Positions 6,967-12,126 of a stretch of DNA of 21,113 nt are shown here, piece after piece. Location: positions 1 to 21,113 of IMG/VR virus record IMGVR_UViG_3300028045_000128. One strand, 5' to 3'. Position 1 is the first letter of the stretch, and each line of letters begins with the position of its first letter. The notes under the pieces are model-generated. The model did no database searches, was not told the DNA's origin, and saw only the letters and a list, made by a program, of their open reading frames with translations. The stretch comes from a virus. The translations under genes and the position numbers were made by a program.

Positions 6967-7341
6967 ATGAACAAAGACAAGCTAAACGAATTGTACAAGA
7001 AGAACGGATTGACTGCTGAAGATGTATTTGAGCATAAGTTCTACAAAATTATCTCAAGATCTGGAATTGATAAGATACAAGCCAACAACAACATTGAGAT
7101 TGATTACCAACTGCTTCACAACTCAGGAGATAATAAATGCATTATCATTAAGGCAACTGCAAAGAGTGGCGATAAGGTAATTCAAACATTTGGCGAATCA
7201 GCTCCAAACAACACATCAAATGCTTATCCTGTTGCAATGGCTGAGAAGCGTGCAATGAGTAGAGCAGTATTAAAGCTAACAGGCTTTTATGAGCTTGGGC
7301 ATTTTGGAGAAGATGAAGCTGATGACTTTAAAAGAAAATAA
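6967..7341 (+). CDS. Possible single-strand annealing or recombination-type protein, 124 aa
   Basis: The middle and C-terminal part read ITRSG-like (IISRSGIDKIQANNNIEI) followed by AEKRAMSRAVLKLTGFYELGHFGEDE. The 'AE-K/T-RA..RA' helix recalls the segment AETRAIGRAL found in Erf/Rad52-type phage annealing proteins, and the gene sits with SSB-like and replication genes. I therefore suggest a role in recombination or DNA annealing, but the protein is shorter than typical annealing proteins (about 180-270 residues), so this is a weak inference. Small proteins with this 'EKRA.SR..LKLTG.Y.LG.FGE' ending are, from memory, common in Bacteroidota phages. It starts one base after the upstream stop. Confidence 0.6.
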   Translation: MNKDKLNELYKKNGLTAEDVFEHKFYKIISRSGIDKIQANNNIEIDYQLLHNSGDNKCIIIKATAKSGDKVIQTFGESAPNNTSNAYPVAMAEKRAMSRAVLKLTGFYELGHFGEDEADDFKRK

Positions 7342-7344
7342 GAC

Positions 7345-7566
7345 ATGAAAAACGAAACAGGAAGAGGTTGGAATCCAACCACAAATTTACAAGAGGTGTT
7401 ATTGAATACCTACAAAACAAAGGCAACAATCGGTACTGCTTTAAAGTTATCTCAACCGACATTGAATGTTCTGCTCAAAGATGAGCGAAAGATTACATTT
7501 AGTCAGTTGGTGCAGATTAGCAACGATTCAAAAATAAGTTTAATCAAATTAATAAAACTACTATAA
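7345..7566 (+). CDS. Small protein with possible helix-turn-helix, 73 aa
   Basis: Residues about 26-62 (TKATIGTALKLSQPTLNVLLKDERKITFSQLVQISND) have the spacing of a Cro/CI-type DNA-binding helix-turn-helix: 'TIGTALKLSQPTLNVLL' would hold the two core helices. The rest is short. It may be a transcriptional regulator of the early region. There is no clear operator nearby. It begins 3 bases after the previous stop and its own stop overlaps the next ATG (TAATG). Confidence 0.55.
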   Translation: MKNETGRGWNPTTNLQEVLLNTYKTKATIGTALKLSQPTLNVLLKDERKITFSQLVQISNDSKISLIKLIKLL

Positions 7567-8045
7567 TGTTTAAAGAAGATAAATTTGAGTATTTAGTTGA
7601 GGAGGCTGCTAAGCTAAACAAGACTAACACAAAGAATATAATGAGTACAAACAGGCAACGATTTATTGTCGAAGCTCGAAATATGATTTATGCATTCCTT
7701 TCTGAAAATCATTGGGGGTGTACAAAGATAGGGAGAGCATTTGGTAAGAACCATGCATCGGTAATTCATGGGTGCAGGAATCATGAAAACGATTATAAAA
7801 CTCTACACTACTATCGAAAGACTTATGACAAGCTGATTCTTATCATGGCTGAAAATACCGATATGAATGAGGTTGTAAAGTTACGAGCAAAGCAAAGAGC
7901 AAAGGACGAGCTCGAAAACTTGCAAAATGAGAATGCCAGACTTAAGGAGAAGATTTACGATTTAAAAGAAAAGACTAAAAAAGTATTACAGTCACACAAT
8001 CACACAAATACGTTAACCCAAAAATTACATATATTATGCAGCTAA
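7566..8045 (+). CDS. DnaA domain IV-like DNA-binding protein with coiled-coil tail, 159 aa
   Basis: Residues about 34-92 resemble domain IV of the bacterial initiator DnaA: IVEARNMIYAFLSENHWGCTKIGRAFGKNHASVIHGCRNH. The stretch KNHASVIHGC (61-70) matches the DnaA signature RDHSTVLHAC that contacts the DnaA box. There is no AAA+ ATPase domain, so only the DNA-binding module is present. Residues about 103-143 are a charged coiled coil (DELENLQNENARLKEKIYDLK). It may bind DnaA boxes in the host or phage origin, either to recruit or to block host DnaA. It overlaps the upstream gene (TAATG) and overlaps the SSB-like gene by 10 bases. Confidence 0.75.
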   Translation: MFKEDKFEYLVEEAAKLNKTNTKNIMSTNRQRFIVEARNMIYAFLSENHWGCTKIGRAFGKNHASVIHGCRNHENDYKTLHYYRKTYDKLILIMAENTDMNEVVKLRAKQRAKDELENLQNENARLKEKIYDLKEKTKKVLQSHNHTNTLTQKLHILCS

Positions 8046-8353
8046 AAGGAACAATCCTAAAAATCAAAGATGTACAAGTTATATCTGACAAATTCAAGAA
8101 GCAAGAGGTTATCTTGAAACAAGCCGATACAGAGTATGACGCAGACATTCCGATAGAGTTTATGCAGGACAAAGGAATAGCTCTTGTAAATGGCTTAAAA
8201 GTAGGTCAGAACTATGAGATTAGTATCAACATAAGTGGTAGAGAATGGAAAGACAGACATTTTGTGAGTTTAAAAGCTTGGAAAGTTGAAAAGTTAGAGG
8301 GTTTCGAGTCTGAACAACCAACATCTTCAGCAGATGATTCAATGCCATTTTAA
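8036..8353 (+). CDS. DUF3127-type single-stranded DNA-binding protein, 105 aa
   Basis: The sequence follows the OB-fold family DUF3127 known from Bacteroidota: LKGTILKIKDVQVISDKFKKQEVIL, then KVGQNYEISINISGREW, then FVSLKAWKVEKLEG. It ends with the acidic tip DDSMPF, like the DDDIPF tail by which bacterial SSB binds partner proteins. It most likely coats single-stranded DNA during phage replication and recombination, in the cytoplasm. It is the last gene before a strong terminator and directly precedes the initiator gene. The ATG at 8036 is 10 bases inside the end of the DnaA-IV-like gene. Confidence 0.82.
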   Translation: MQLKGTILKIKDVQVISDKFKKQEVILKQADTEYDADIPIEFMQDKGIALVNGLKVGQNYEISINISGREWKDRHFVSLKAWKVEKLEGFESEQPTSSADDSMPF

Positions 8354-8358
8354 ATGAG

Positions 8359-8383
8359 AGGAGCGTAATGCTCCTTTTTTTTT
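8359..8383 (+). terminator. Intrinsic terminator after the SSB-like gene
   Basis: AGGAGC (8359-8364) pairs perfectly with GCTCCT (8370-8375) around GTAAT, followed by nine T (8375-8383). It begins 5 bases after the stop at 8353. A near-identical hairpin with loop GTGAT is at 16160-16176. The T run ends exactly at the first base of the next promoter element. Confidence 0.85.
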
Positions 8384-8390
8384 ACCTTTG
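8383..8390 (+). promoter_or_regulatory. Bacteroidota-type promoter TACCTTTG fused to the terminator
   Basis: TACCTTTG fits TANNTTTG. Its first T is the last base of the terminator T run, so the transcript of the SSB block ends where the initiator transcript begins. The leader ACAAAACAAAACT matches that of the promoter at 6564. The ATG of the initiator is 13 bases downstream. No -33 element is evident. Confidence 0.65.
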
Positions 8391-8403
8391 ACAAAACAAA
8401 ACT

Positions 8404-9054
8404 ATGGAACAACCAAATTATTACTCAATATTGACTGCATCGGTTAGGTATGACAAAGACTTAACACCGAATGCCAAGCTCCTGTACTCAGAGATTACTG
8501 CATTATCTAACAAGAAAGGTAAATGTTGGGCAAGCAATGGATACTTTGCAGGTCTTTACAATGTATCAAATACATCTATATCTAAATGGATAAAGCAATT
8601 AGCTGATAAAAAGTACATTCATGTGCAGATGCTTTACATTTCTGGAACTAAGCAGATTGATAAGCGAATTATATCAGTTACCCCTATTAAAGAAAAGTTA
8701 AATACCCCTATAAGAAAAGTTAAGGGGGGTATTGAAGAAATATTGCATACCCCTATTAAAGATAAGTTAAAGGATAATACTACAAGTATTAATACTACAA
8801 GTAATAATAGAGATGGTAAACCATCTTCTCTTACAATCGTTGAAGATTATTTTAGATTAAAAAACTTTGATTTAAGCGAGGCAATTAATTTCTTTGAGTA
8901 TTACGAAAGCAATGGTTGGAAAGTGGGCAGGAACGCAATGAAAAAGTGGAAGCTTGCAGCAAATAGATGGATAAGGAATGCCAAGCCAAAGAAAAAAGGA
9001 TTGTCAGAAGAATACTTTGGAGATTTGATGTCAAATAAAAATTTATTAGATTAG
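8404..9054 (+). CDS. Phage replication initiator protein, winged-helix N-terminus, 216 aa
   Basis: The N-terminal region YYSILTASVRYDKDLTPNAKLLYSEITALSNKKGKCWASNGYFAGLYNVSNTSISKWIKQLADKKYIHV (residues 6-75) is the helix-turn-helix domain (HTH_36 type) found at the start of many phage replication initiators. Residues about 92-125 are a low-complexity linker with repeats TPIKEKL, TPIRKV and TPIKDKL, encoded by DNA iterons. The C-terminal region has GWKVGRNAMKKWKLAANRWIRN, as in DnaD/phage initiator C-terminal domains. It probably binds the repeats within its own gene and opens the origin, as lambda O does. The start is 13 bases after the promoter; the next gene follows in 4 bases. Confidence 0.85.
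   Translation: MEQPNYYSILTASVRYDKDLTPNAKLLYSEITALSNKKGKCWASNGYFAGLYNVSNTSISKWIKQLADKKYIHVQMLYISGTKQIDKRIISVTPIKEKLNTPIRKVKGGIEEILHTPIKDKLKDNTTSINTTSNNRDGKPSSLTIVEDYFRLKNFDLSEAINFFEYYESNGWKVGRNAMKKWKLAANRWIRNAKPKKKGLSEEYFGDLMSNKNLLD
8679..8770 (+). repeat. Iteron array inside the initiator gene, candidate replication origin
   Basis: Three direct copies of a 21-23 base unit beginning TACCCCTAT and ending AAAAGTTAA or ATAAGTTAA lie at 8679-8701, 8703-8723 and 8748-8770. The second copy lacks two bases. An inverted core GGGGTATT (8726-8733) sits between copies two and three. The four C4/G4 cores start 24, 21 and 24 bases apart. Because copy two is shifted by two bases, the same DNA word is read in a different frame, which points to conservation as DNA rather than as protein. 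Placement within the initiator gene parallels the lambda O origin. Confidence 0.75.
8775..8803 (+). repeat. AT-rich tandem repeat beside the iterons, candidate unwinding element
   Basis: TAATACTACAAGTA occurs at 8775-8788 and again at 8790-8803 with one base between. The stretch to about 8808 is mostly A and T. It directly follows the third iteron, where an origin's easily melted region would be expected. A perfect inverted repeat AGATGG/CCATCT (8811-8826) comes next. Confidence 0.55.
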
Positions 9055-9058
9055 CAGA

Positions 9059-9754
9059 ATGGAAATAGGAAAACAACCGACAGAACAATTACTTGACTTT
9101 TGCTTTAAGACTTTAAACAAAGCATTGTTTGAGATGAGTCAGAACAAAGCAGAATCAGACAGGAAAGTATTAGCAAACATTTTAATGAACGATCTAAACG
9201 ATAAGTTTTTTAGATTGACTGCTGCTGATGTTACTCAGGCATTTCACAAAGGAGTGAGAGAGGGAGAGCAGCTTGCAATCAATCCAAGAACATGGTTTAA
9301 TTGGCTAAACAAACAAAAGATGAAAACTAACAAATTAAGGATTGAGCAGTCGCAAGATGGCGAACGATTACTAATAGAATCGAATGCTCAGAACATAGAC
9401 AAAGAAGAGGTGCTAAAGGAGTTCCTGGAGCTTTGTGTTATAGAACCATTTGAGGATCATTGCAAAGGGGAGGATATTACCTTTCAAGGAATTAACCAAG
9501 CATTCCAATGGCTAGAGCTTAATAACTTTATTGTGCTAACAACAAAGGACAAGGAACAAATGTGGGAACAGGTGCAGGAAGAGATAGTTGCAAGGAAAAA
9601 GTTTGTTCACAATAAACGCAAACAATTCCATCCTGTAATAATGTGCAGAGAGAAAGCCTTGAGGATGAATTTTGGTAAGTGGAAGAAAGCAAAGAAAAAC
9701 CTAAGAAAAGAAATTTATAAAATACTAGACAATAGGCAAGACTATGAAAAATAG
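9059..9754 (+). CDS. Replication-region protein of unknown function, 231 aa
   Basis: It starts 4 bases after the initiator stop. Residues about 30-95 contain KVLANILMNDLNDKFFRLTAADVTQAFHKGVREG and NPRTWFNWLNKQKM, a segment I remember from proteins that follow initiator or helicase genes in Bacteroidota phages. The C-terminal part is basic and helical (KKFVHNKRKQFHPV, KWKKAKKNLRKEIYKIL). No P-loop is visible, so it is not a DnaC-like ATPase, although a helicase-recruiting role is possible from position. The last ten residues (ILDN then RQDYEK) look altered: they lie at the 14-base repeat that flanks the next gene, and without that gene the protein would end ILDNG. Confidence 0.7.
   Translation: MEIGKQPTEQLLDFCFKTLNKALFEMSQNKAESDRKVLANILMNDLNDKFFRLTAADVTQAFHKGVREGEQLAINPRTWFNWLNKQKMKTNKLRIEQSQDGERLLIESNAQNIDKEEVLKEFLELCVIEPFEDHCKGEDITFQGINQAFQWLELNNFIVLTTKDKEQMWEQVQEEIVARKKFVHNKRKQFHPVIMCREKALRMNFGKWKKAKKNLRKEIYKILDNRQDYEK
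9720..9733 (+). repeat. Left copy of 14-base direct repeat flanking the methyltransferase gene
   Basis: AAATACTAGACAAT here is repeated exactly at 10173-10186, on the other side of the methyltransferase gene. It encodes KILDN in the upstream protein. Confidence 0.7.
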
Positions 9755-10169
9755 AAATTTAGAACACAAAGACGATTGGGCAACACCTGATTATGTGTTA
9801 AATCCTTTATACGAAGAGTTTGGTGATTTATTTGATCCTTGCCCATTTCAACATAACATAAGTGATTGGGATGGTTTAGATATAGAGTGGGCTAATAGAA
9901 ACTTTATAAACCCTCCTTATAGCAGAGTGCTTAAAGATAATTTTGTTTTAAAAGCCATAAAAGAAAGCAAAAAAGGTAAATTGTGTGTAATGTTATTACC
10001 TGTTAGTACATCTACTAAATTATTTCACGAACATATTTTACCTAACAAAACAGAAATAAGATTTTTAAAAGGTAGAGTAAAGTTTAAAGGCTATAATACA
10101 AAAGGTGAATTCGTAACAAGTAAGTGTGGTATGCACGATTCTATGTTAGTTATATTTGATGGGAGATAA
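9744..10169 (+). CDS. Phage N6-adenine DNA methyltransferase, Dam-like, 141 aa
   Basis: The protein follows the phage Dam family (PF05869 type): DDWATPDYVLNPLYEEFGDLFDPCP near the N-terminus, catalytic NPPYS at 56-60, LLPVSTSTKLFH in the middle and IRFLKGRVKF near the end. NPPY is the catalytic motif of adenine-N6 methyltransferases. It probably methylates phage DNA to avoid host restriction; the target site cannot be read from sequence. Length is typical to slightly short for the family. Most of the gene is AT-richer than its flanks (about 23-33 percent G+C in lines after 9900, against 35-38 percent at 9300-9420), and it lies between 14-base direct repeats, so it looks inserted. It overlaps the upstream gene by 11 bases. 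Confidence 0.85.
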   Translation: MKNRNLEHKDDWATPDYVLNPLYEEFGDLFDPCPFQHNISDWDGLDIEWANRNFINPPYSRVLKDNFVLKAIKESKKGKLCVMLLPVSTSTKLFHEHILPNKTEIRFLKGRVKFKGYNTKGEFVTSKCGMHDSMLVIFDGR

Positions 10170-10172
10170 TTT

Positions 10173-10186
10173 AAATACTAGACAAT
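10173..10186 (+). repeat. Right copy of 14-base direct repeat flanking the methyltransferase gene
   Basis: Exact copy of AAATACTAGACAAT at 9720-9733. Its final A and T are the first two bases of the ATG at 10185, so the repeat supplies the start region of the following gene. Confidence 0.7.
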
Positions 10187-10361
10187 GGATAAGAGGATAA
10201 GTAAATTACTAAAGCAGAACGCAGCTAATGTTGCAAACTCTGGCACAGGAAGCAAAAAAGATATTGGAGGAGAGAAAGAAGTTGCAAAGGCTTGGAAAGA
10301 GATTCAAAAGGATATTAAGAAAATAGACAAAGAGTTTTACGAAATAATTAAAGAGCGATGA
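10185..10361 (+). CDS. Hypothetical small basic helical protein, 58 aa
   Basis: The gene begins MDKRISKLLKQNAANVANSG and continues with lysine-rich helix (EVAKAWKEIQKDIKKIDKEFYEIIKER). It is soluble and has no recognised domain. The start codon overlaps the right 14-base repeat; the stop overlaps the next ATG (ATGA). If the methyltransferase insertion is removed in thought, this gene would overlap the end of the 231-residue protein by a few bases, which is the usual spacing in this genome. Function unknown. Confidence 0.6.
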   Translation: MDKRISKLLKQNAANVANSGTGSKKDIGGEKEVAKAWKEIQKDIKKIDKEFYEIIKER

Positions 10362-10972
10362 CAATTACAAACGAAGATAACATGCAGTTAATGGCTAGGT
10401 ACGAGGACAATCATTTCGATTTAGCTATTGTAGACCCTCCTTATGGAATAAACATAAATGTTTCTATGGGTAGGAGAAAAGGAGATAAAAAAAGTGATTA
10501 CCATAAATTTGCTGGTAATGATTCTGAAATACCAAGTAAACAATATTTTACAGAATTGTTTAGAATATCTAAAAACCAAATTATTTGGGGTGGTAATTAC
10601 ATGACTGAGCATTTAAAACCAACTTCCTGTTGGTTGCTTTGGGATAAAGGATTTTCTGAAGATGTAACTTTTGCACAATTTGAAATGGCTTGGTCTTCAT
10701 TTAATTCAAGTGCTAAAAAATACGATAAGCACCCAAATCAATTAAATAGAATACACCCAACACAAAAACCTATTGCCTTATATGAGTGGATTTTAATGCG
10801 ATACGCAAAAGAGGGCGACAAAATACTAGACACTCATTTAGGTAGTGGCTCAATAGCTATTGCCTGCCACAATTTAGGATATGATTTAACTGCCTGTGAA
10901 CTTGACAAAGAGTATTACGAAGCGAGTTTAAAAAGAATTAATCAGCATAAAGCACAATTAAGGATAATATGA
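10358..10972 (+). CDS. Beta-class DNA methyltransferase (probably N6-adenine), 204 aa
   Basis: The catalytic motif DPPYG (26-30) comes first, and the AdoMet-binding motif I DTHLGSGSIAIA (158-169) near the end, preceded by HPTQKP (133-138). This order (IV, target region, X-I) is that of beta-class amino-methyltransferases. DPPY favours adenine-N6, though cytosine-N4 cannot be excluded. Like the preceding enzyme it probably shields phage DNA from restriction. Much of the gene, at about 10440-10620, is low in G+C (25-30 percent). The start is in an ATGA overlap. At 10820-10832, motif I DNA repeats 12 bases of the nearby flanking repeat, perhaps by chance. Confidence 0.88.
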   Translation: MTITNEDNMQLMARYEDNHFDLAIVDPPYGININVSMGRRKGDKKSDYHKFAGNDSEIPSKQYFTELFRISKNQIIWGGNYMTEHLKPTSCWLLWDKGFSEDVTFAQFEMAWSSFNSSAKKYDKHPNQLNRIHPTQKPIALYEWILMRYAKEGDKILDTHLGSGSIAIACHNLGYDLTACELDKEYYEASLKRINQHKAQLRII

Positions 10973-11055
10973 AGTACGTTAAATTTGACACATTTTGGTT
11001 GATGTTTGGATTTACTCCTCCTGAAATGCCAAGAGGAAAAGACAAAAGAAAATGA
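10969..11055 (+). CDS. Very small protein, 28 aa
   Basis: A 28-codon frame from an ATGA overlap with the methyltransferase stop to an ATGA overlap with the nuclease start. It reads MKYVKFDTFWLMFGFTPPEMPRG..., aromatic at first and basic at the end. No family can be assigned. Coupling at both ends is the main reason to believe it is translated. Confidence 0.5.
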   Translation: MKYVKFDTFWLMFGFTPPEMPRGKDKRK

Positions 11056-11399
11056 AAGCAGCAGAGGACAAACTACAAACTGCTATTGTTTCCTATTTAA
11101 AGATGAAGTATAATGTTTTATATTGTGCATCTTTAGGAGGTCAATATCAAAAGTATCATTCGCAAAGGCTCAAAGCCAAAAGGACAGGATATGTTGCAGG
11201 GTTTCCAGATCTATTCATCTATGAAGCAAGGAACGGATTTAATGGTTTAGCAATAGAGCTTAAGGTAAAAGGCAACTATGCAAGTCCATCTCAAAAGGCA
11301 TGGATTGTAAACCTAAACAATAGAGGTTACCTTGCCAAAGTTTGCACAGGCTTTGACGATGCAAAAGAAACGATTGATAACTATTTTAAAGAAGATTAA
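11052..11399 (+). CDS. VRR-NUC domain nuclease, 115 aa
   Basis: The protein is a single VRR-NUC domain of the PD-(D/E)XK nuclease superfamily. Visible parts are Glu5 in AEDKLQ, KRTGYVAGFPDLFIY with Asp53, AIELKVK with Glu69 and Lys71, and the later SPSQKAWIVNLNNRGYLAKV with Gln81. Phage stand-alone VRR-NUC proteins are structure-specific DNA nucleases that can resolve junctions before packaging. The length is standard for these stand-alone forms. It overlaps the tiny upstream gene by 4 bases and lies after the replication genes, consistent with processing replication intermediates. Confidence 0.88.
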   Translation: MKAAEDKLQTAIVSYLKMKYNVLYCASLGGQYQKYHSQRLKAKRTGYVAGFPDLFIYEARNGFNGLAIELKVKGNYASPSQKAWIVNLNNRGYLAKVCTGFDDAKETIDNYFKED

Positions 11400-11401
11400 A
11401 C

Positions 11402-11479
11402 ATGATACAAAACGTCATAATAATTGCATCAACTGCAATAGCATTAACAGTAATTGTAGAATCATTTAACAAAAAGTAA
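11402..11479 (+). CDS. Tiny hydrophobic peptide, 25 aa
   Basis: MIQNVIIIASTAIALTVIVESFNKK: almost entirely one hydrophobic segment with a basic end, so a single membrane span is likely. It starts 2 bases after the nuclease stop and its stop overlaps the next ATG (TAATG). Family and function are unknown. Confidence 0.5.
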   Translation: MIQNVIIIASTAIALTVIVESFNKK

Positions 11480-11616
11480 TGAGCAAAGACGAAAAGAAAC
11501 GCAACGAAGAGATTGCAAAGGAAACATGGGAGAGTTGGATTGTTGATTTAGAAGATAAGGAACAACCTGAAACCTGCTCAATAGACGATGAAGATTGCGA
11601 AGCCTGTGGCTCATGA
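11479..11616 (+). CDS. Hypothetical acidic protein with C-terminal cysteines, 45 aa
   Basis: The 45 residues are strongly acidic (WIVDLEDKEQPETCSIDDEDCEACGS), with three cysteines in the last 13 residues, the last two as CxxC. The cysteines might bind a metal, but three alone do not make a standard zinc site. It is coupled upstream by TAATG and downstream by ATGA. I do not recognise it. Confidence 0.55.
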   Translation: MSKDEKKRNEEIAKETWESWIVDLEDKEQPETCSIDDEDCEACGS

Positions 11617-11801
11617 GTAGTATAGAAAACAAAGTGTGCAGTAAGATACTTGATAGAGCTGAAGTCGGCAAGAAAAAGTATGGCACAACTATGGATAGAA
11701 AAGACTTGACAGAGTTGGAATGGCTAAAGCATGCACAAGAGGAAGCAATGGATTTAGCAGTCTATTTAGAGAAGTTAATACAACTTAAGTTAATAAAATG
11801 A
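11613..11801 (+). CDS. Small MazG-like/nucleotide-pyrophosphatase-related protein candidate, 62 aa
   Basis: The ATG at 11613, in an ATGA overlap, is preferred over a frame opening at 11595. The sequence ILDRAEVGKKKYGTTMDR followed by LEWLKHAQEEAMDLAVYLEKLI carries an 'EE-AMD' helix. Helices with an EExx(E/D) pattern bind magnesium in all-alpha NTP pyrophosphatases (MazG/dUTPase families), and small phage proteins of this form are often placed there. At 62 residues it is shorter than a full MazG domain, so it may need to dimerise or may have lost activity. The call is tentative. It is the last gene before the leader region at 11.8 kb. Confidence 0.55.
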   Translation: MSSIENKVCSKILDRAEVGKKKYGTTMDRKDLTELEWLKHAQEEAMDLAVYLEKLIQLKLIK

Positions 11802-11881
11802 ACGTATTACATAAATTGTTTATATTTGTAATTCCTAACAATAATTGTCTTGTCATCAGTTGTTTTGTGTGGAGTTGTTAG
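11798..11881 (+). CDS. Possible leader peptide, 27 aa
   Basis: An ATG coupled to the preceding stop (ATGA) opens a frame for 27 residues: MNVLHKLFIFVIPNNNCLVI and on to WSC. Its stop codon (11879-11881) lies at the end of the 5' arm of the terminator stem (11871-11881), so a ribosome finishing this frame would cover that arm. It also runs across the promoter at 11821, so only read-through transcripts from upstream would contain its start codon. The frame could be chance; the placement of its stop is what makes it worth recording. Confidence 0.3.
   Translation: MNVLHKLFIFVIPNNNCLVISCFVWSC
11821..11828 (+). promoter_or_regulatory. Bacteroidota-type promoter, -7 element TATATTTG
   Basis: TATATTTG matches TANNTTTG; no good -33 element is visible. 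With a start site a few bases downstream, the transcript would begin near 11832-11835 and meet the terminator at 11871-11907 after only about 75 bases. It therefore produces a short RNA unless the terminator is bypassed to reach the genes from 11920. Confidence 0.6.
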
Positions 11882-11882
11882 G
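11834..11882 (+). promoter_or_regulatory. Alternative pairing that competes with the terminator (antiterminator candidate)
   Basis: CCTAACAA (11834-11841) is perfectly complementary to TTGTTAGG (11875-11882). The second segment overlaps seven bases of the terminator's 5' arm, so the two structures exclude each other. This is the usual arrangement of an attenuator or riboswitch expression platform. The sensor, if any, would be the 33 bases between the arms. Inference from pairing only. Confidence 0.5.
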
Positions 11883-11907
11883 TAACACTAGCAGCTCCAT
11901 TTTTTTT
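11871..11907 (+). terminator. Strong intrinsic terminator ahead of the sigma/mom/terminase block
   Basis: GGAGTTGTTAG (11871-11881) pairs along all 11 positions with CTAGCAGCTCC (11888-11898), two pairs being G-U, around loop GTAACA. One A and eight T follow. It is only 12 bases before the ATG at 11920, so it controls entry into the downstream genes rather than ending a gene block far away. Confidence 0.82.
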
Positions 11908-11919
11908 ATTTAAAAAGTT

Positions 11920-12126
11920 ATGAGAGGAATAATCAATCAAGTAATACTCAGAGGAATCAAAGCAAACGATTCTCAAAGGAAGATAAAGCTAACACTAAAG
12001 AAGCTGCACAATATTACAATTGCAACTGAGGTGTTTAAAACTAGGTACAATGCCATTAAATCAAGAATTAGCCAAGTATTACCCGAAGTTACTAAAGCTA
12101 GCAGAAAAGATAACAAAAGGAAATAA
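11920..12126 (+). CDS. Small basic protein, 68 aa
   Basis: The first gene after the 11.87 kb terminator. It is strongly basic (about 30 percent Lys and Arg) and helical: SQRKIKLTLKKLHNITIATEVFKTRYNAIKSRI. The pattern could be a small helix-turn-helix DNA-binding protein, but I do not recognise a family. The last 77 bases overlap the sigma-like gene in another frame, which is longer than other overlaps in this genome and lowers confidence a little. The A-rich leader (TTTAAAAAGTT) before the ATG resembles that of other phage genes here. Confidence 0.55.
   Translation: MRGIINQVILRGIKANDSQRKIKLTLKKLHNITIATEVFKTRYNAIKSRISQVLPEVTKASRKDNKRK

Noticed and set aside
8679-8770. CRISPR array
   Set aside because: The units are imperfect, the gaps are not uniform spacers, and the region is within a coding frame; an iteron origin fits better.
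8811-8826. Intrinsic terminator at the AGGAGATGG-type palindrome in the initiator gene
   Set aside because: The palindrome AGATGG/CCATCT is not followed by a T run and lies inside the gene.
9720-10186. Insertion sequence flanked by target duplications
   Set aside because: No transposase and no terminal inverted repeats are present; the inserted gene is a methyltransferase, so recombination at short homology is more likely.
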